DNA of 11,693 nucleotides from Proteobacteria bacterium SG_bin5 (GTDB lineage Bacteria; Pseudomonadota; Alphaproteobacteria; Sphingomonadales; Sphingomonadaceae). The stretch spans positions 1-11,693 of the forward strand of contig LWDI01000036.1 in the NCBI GenBank assembly GCA_002083475.1. Reading direction: 5' to 3'. Positions 10,515 to 11,693 of this stretch are shown here, piece by piece. Position 1 is the first letter of the stretch. Each line of letters starts with the position of its first letter. The position numbers and the translations under genes are program-made. The notes under the pieces are model-generated. The model ran no database searches and was not told the origin of the DNA. It saw nothing but the letters and a program-made list of their open reading frames with translations.

Positions 10515-11445
10515 AGGCTTGCACGGCGGTGAAGCGGCCCTGGCGGCGGAAGCGCACCAGCCAACCGGGCGCGACCGTCTCGAGCGGGGTCGGCGCCACG
10601 CCGAGCGCGGCGAGGCCGTCCGCACCGGGCGCGACCACGTTATCGCGCTGGAGCATCAGCCATTGGTCCCAGGTGATCGGCGCCCCCGGCAAAAAGCCCG
10701 CGCGCGCGATCATCGCCGAAACCGCATCGGGCAGCTCGACGAAATTGGGCCGCGCGCCGATCGCCTTGGCGATCCAGCGCTGCAGCGCGCCCATGGTGAC
10801 GACGTCCGGGCCGCCCAGCTCATAAGTCTTGCCCGCGTGGGCGGCGGGCTCGGCCAGCACGCGCGCGACCGCCTCGGCGACATCGGCGACATAGACCGGC
10901 TGGAACTTCACCCCCGCGCGCACGATCGGCACGATCGGCGCGCTCGCGATCATCCCGGCGAAGCGGTTGACGAAGGCATCCTCGCGCCCGAACACGATCG
11001 AGGGACGCAGGATCGTCGCCCCCGGATATGCCGCCCGCACCGCCGCCTCGCCCTCACCCTTCGAGCGGCCATAGGCCGAGGGCGAGGCAGCGTCGGCGCC
11101 GATCGCCGAGACATGGACGAGCGCGCGCACGCCCGCCTCGGCGCACGCGCGCGCCAGATGGCGCGGGCCTTCGACATGGAAAGCCTGGAAATCGCCGTTC
11201 AGCACGCCGACCAGATTGACCACCGCGTCGGCGCCGGCGAGCGCGGGGCCGAGCGTTTCGGGACGGCGAATGTCGGCCGCCACGAATTGCGTCTGGCCGA
11301 GCCCACCGAGCGGGCGGATGAAATAGGCTTCCTTGGGGTCGCGCTGCGCGATTCGCACCCGCGCCTCGCGCTTGAACAATTCTTGCGCGACATAGCGCCC
11401 CAGAAACCCGCCGCCGCCGATCAGCGTCACCAGCTTGCCCTGCAT
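10513..11445 (-). CDS. NDUFA9-like NAD(P)-binding reductase (atypical/extended SDR)
   Basis: A 310-residue NAD(P)-binding Rossmann protein of the kind annotated as complex I NDUFA9 subunit family, related to NmrA-like and atypical short-chain dehydrogenases. The nucleotide-binding loop LIGGGGFLGRYVAQELF (8-24) opens the protein; ADIRRPETL (57-65) and VVNLVGVL (75-82) follow the fold; HVSAIGAD (111-118) and YGRSKGEGE (125-133, with Y125 and K129 in the YxxxK pattern) mark the catalytic area; and ILRPSIVFG (145-153) is a family signature. In mitochondria NDUFA9 is an accessory subunit of complex I and binds NADPH; the bacterial relatives may assist respiration or act as quinone or epimerase-like enzymes, and the role here is unproven. 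The ATG at 11445 has AAGGGA at 11452-11457, 6 nt upstream. It leads an operon with uppP and diverges from tRNA-Leu. Confidence 0.88.
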   Translation of the reverse strand: MQGKLVTLIGGGGFLGRYVAQELFKREARVRIAQRDPKEAYFIRPLGGLGQTQFVAADIRRPETLGPALAGADAVVNLVGVLNGDFQAFHVEGPRHLARACAEAGVRALVHVSAIGADAASPSAYGRSKGEGEAAVRAAYPGATILRPSIVFGREDAFVNRFAGMIASAPIVPIVRAGVKFQPVYVADVAEAVARVLAEPAAHAGKTYELGGPDVVTMGALQRWIAKAIGARPNFVELPDAVSAMIARAGFLPGAPITWDQWLMLQRDNVVAPGADGLAALGVAPTPLETVAPGWLVRFRRQGRFTAVQA

Positions 11446-11528
11446 CACCCGTCCCTTGGTTGGCGTTCGCGCGCTCCATGCCGCGCCCGCGCCTTCGGAG
11501 CAAGCACGCGTCCGCCTTGGGCGCCTGC

Positions 11529-11540
11529 TTCGCGCGCGAA
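11529..11540. repeat. 12-bp perfect palindrome in the tRNA-Leu upstream region
   Basis: TTCGCGCGCGAA reads the same on both strands and ends 3 nt before the -35 box of the tRNA promoter. It could be a protein-binding site for the divergent intergenic region, but alternating CG runs are common in this window, so chance is a fair explanation. Apart from this, the tRNA promoter and the ribosome binding site of the NDUFA9-like gene, I see nothing in 11446-11589. Confidence 0.3.
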
Positions 11541-11543
11541 CGC

Positions 11544-11571
11544 TTGACAAGCGCGCCGCCCCGCCTTTAGA
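11544..11571 (+). promoter_or_regulatory. Promoter of tRNA-Leu
   Basis: A perfect TTGACA -35 box (11544-11549) is followed after 16 nt by TTTAGA (11566-11571), a weak -10 matching three of six consensus positions. The spacing to the tRNA 5' end (11590) suits a short leader. The -35 sits in a small inverted repeat, CGCTT-GAC-AAGCG (11541-11553). Confidence 0.6.
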
Positions 11572-11589
11572 GCGCGCGGCCTACCCCGT

Positions 11590-11676
11590 GCCCAGATGGC
11601 GGAATTGGTAGACGCACCAGCTTCAGGTGCTGGCGCTCGCAAGGGCGTGGAGGTTCGAGTCCTCTTCTGGGCACCA
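11590..11676 (+). tRNA. tRNA-Leu (anticodon CAG)
   Basis: An 87-nt class II tRNA with encoded CCA (11674-11676). The acceptor arms GCCCAGA (11590-11596) and TCTGGGC (11666-11672) pair fully, with discriminator A11673. The anticodon stem CCAGC/GCTGG encloses the loop TTCAGGT, giving anticodon CAG at 11624-11626, which reads CUG. A long variable arm (11634-11648) and the D-loop block GGAATTGGTAGACGC are typical of tRNA-Leu; the T arm has TTCGAGT. CUG is a heavily used Leu codon in GC-rich genomes. The last 17 bases of the window after it show no feature. Confidence 0.97.
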
Positions 11677-11693
11677 TCGCTTCCTCCGGACAT

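Noticed and set aside
9659..10516. A 285-codon plus-strand open frame opposite uppP
   Set aside because: Charged low-complexity product antisense to a membrane protein whose catalytic motifs are intact.
10519..11547. A 342-codon plus-strand open frame opposite the NDUFA9-like gene
   Set aside because: Arg/His/Asp-rich antisense shadow; the minus-strand gene carries the Rossmann and YxxxK motifs.
11445..11693. A minus-strand open frame running through the tRNA-Leu gene to the right edge
   Set aside because: It overlaps a complete tRNA on the other strand and shows no family resemblance.

Overview
The window is GC-rich, densely packed bacterial chromosome. The gene families and their order suggest an alphaproteobacterium, most likely of the Sphingomonadales: an Alph_Pro_TM (TIGR02186) protein beside a TSUP permease, an NDUFA9-like reductase followed by uppP, and then gltD-gltB. 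That placement comes from recalled family and gene-order knowledge, not from a search. No transposase, integrase, phage gene or CRISPR array was seen.

Layout. Positions 1-118 hold the last 38 codons of a plus-strand gene that begins outside the window; it ends in Phe like many outer-membrane beta-barrels. Plus-strand genes follow for a TSUP (TauE/SafE) permease (157-1074) and an Alph_Pro_TM membrane-anchored protein (1071-1832), which overlap at GTGA. Tail-to-tail with them is a minus-strand pair: a GST-fold protein (2208-2879) and a CsaA-like tRNA-binding protein (1837-2208), coupled through TGATG. Divergent from the GST gene is a plus-strand type II toxin-antitoxin module, VapB (2971-3249) and VapC (3246-3641). 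It has a promoter bracketed by a 7-bp inverted repeat.

The middle of the window is the minus-strand glutamate synthase operon: gltD (8147-9541) first, then gltB (3645-8150), overlapping at ATGA. Upstream of gltD is an AT-rich stretch with a perfect 8-bp dyad and several GGTAA/TTACC half-sites, the likeliest regulatory region in the window. Further right on the minus strand are an NDUFA9-like NAD(P)-binding protein (10513-11445) and uppP (9695-10504), 8 nt apart. A divergent tRNA-Leu(CAG) gene (11590-11676) has its own promoter.

How the genes work together. GltD and GltB form NADPH-glutamate synthase, the assimilating half of the GS-GOGAT cycle. UppP recycles the undecaprenyl carrier for peptidoglycan and other envelope polymers. 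The TSUP/Alph_Pro_TM pair looks like an envelope transport unit with no known substrate and is the least understood system here. The GST-like protein carries a C-terminal tail that recalls the FtsZ-binding protein FzlA, so it may be a division factor instead of a detoxifying enzyme. VapBC is a compact toxin-antitoxin module wedged between otherwise housekeeping genes. No stretch longer than 300 bases lacks a gene; the longest gaps are 9542-9694 and 11446-11589.
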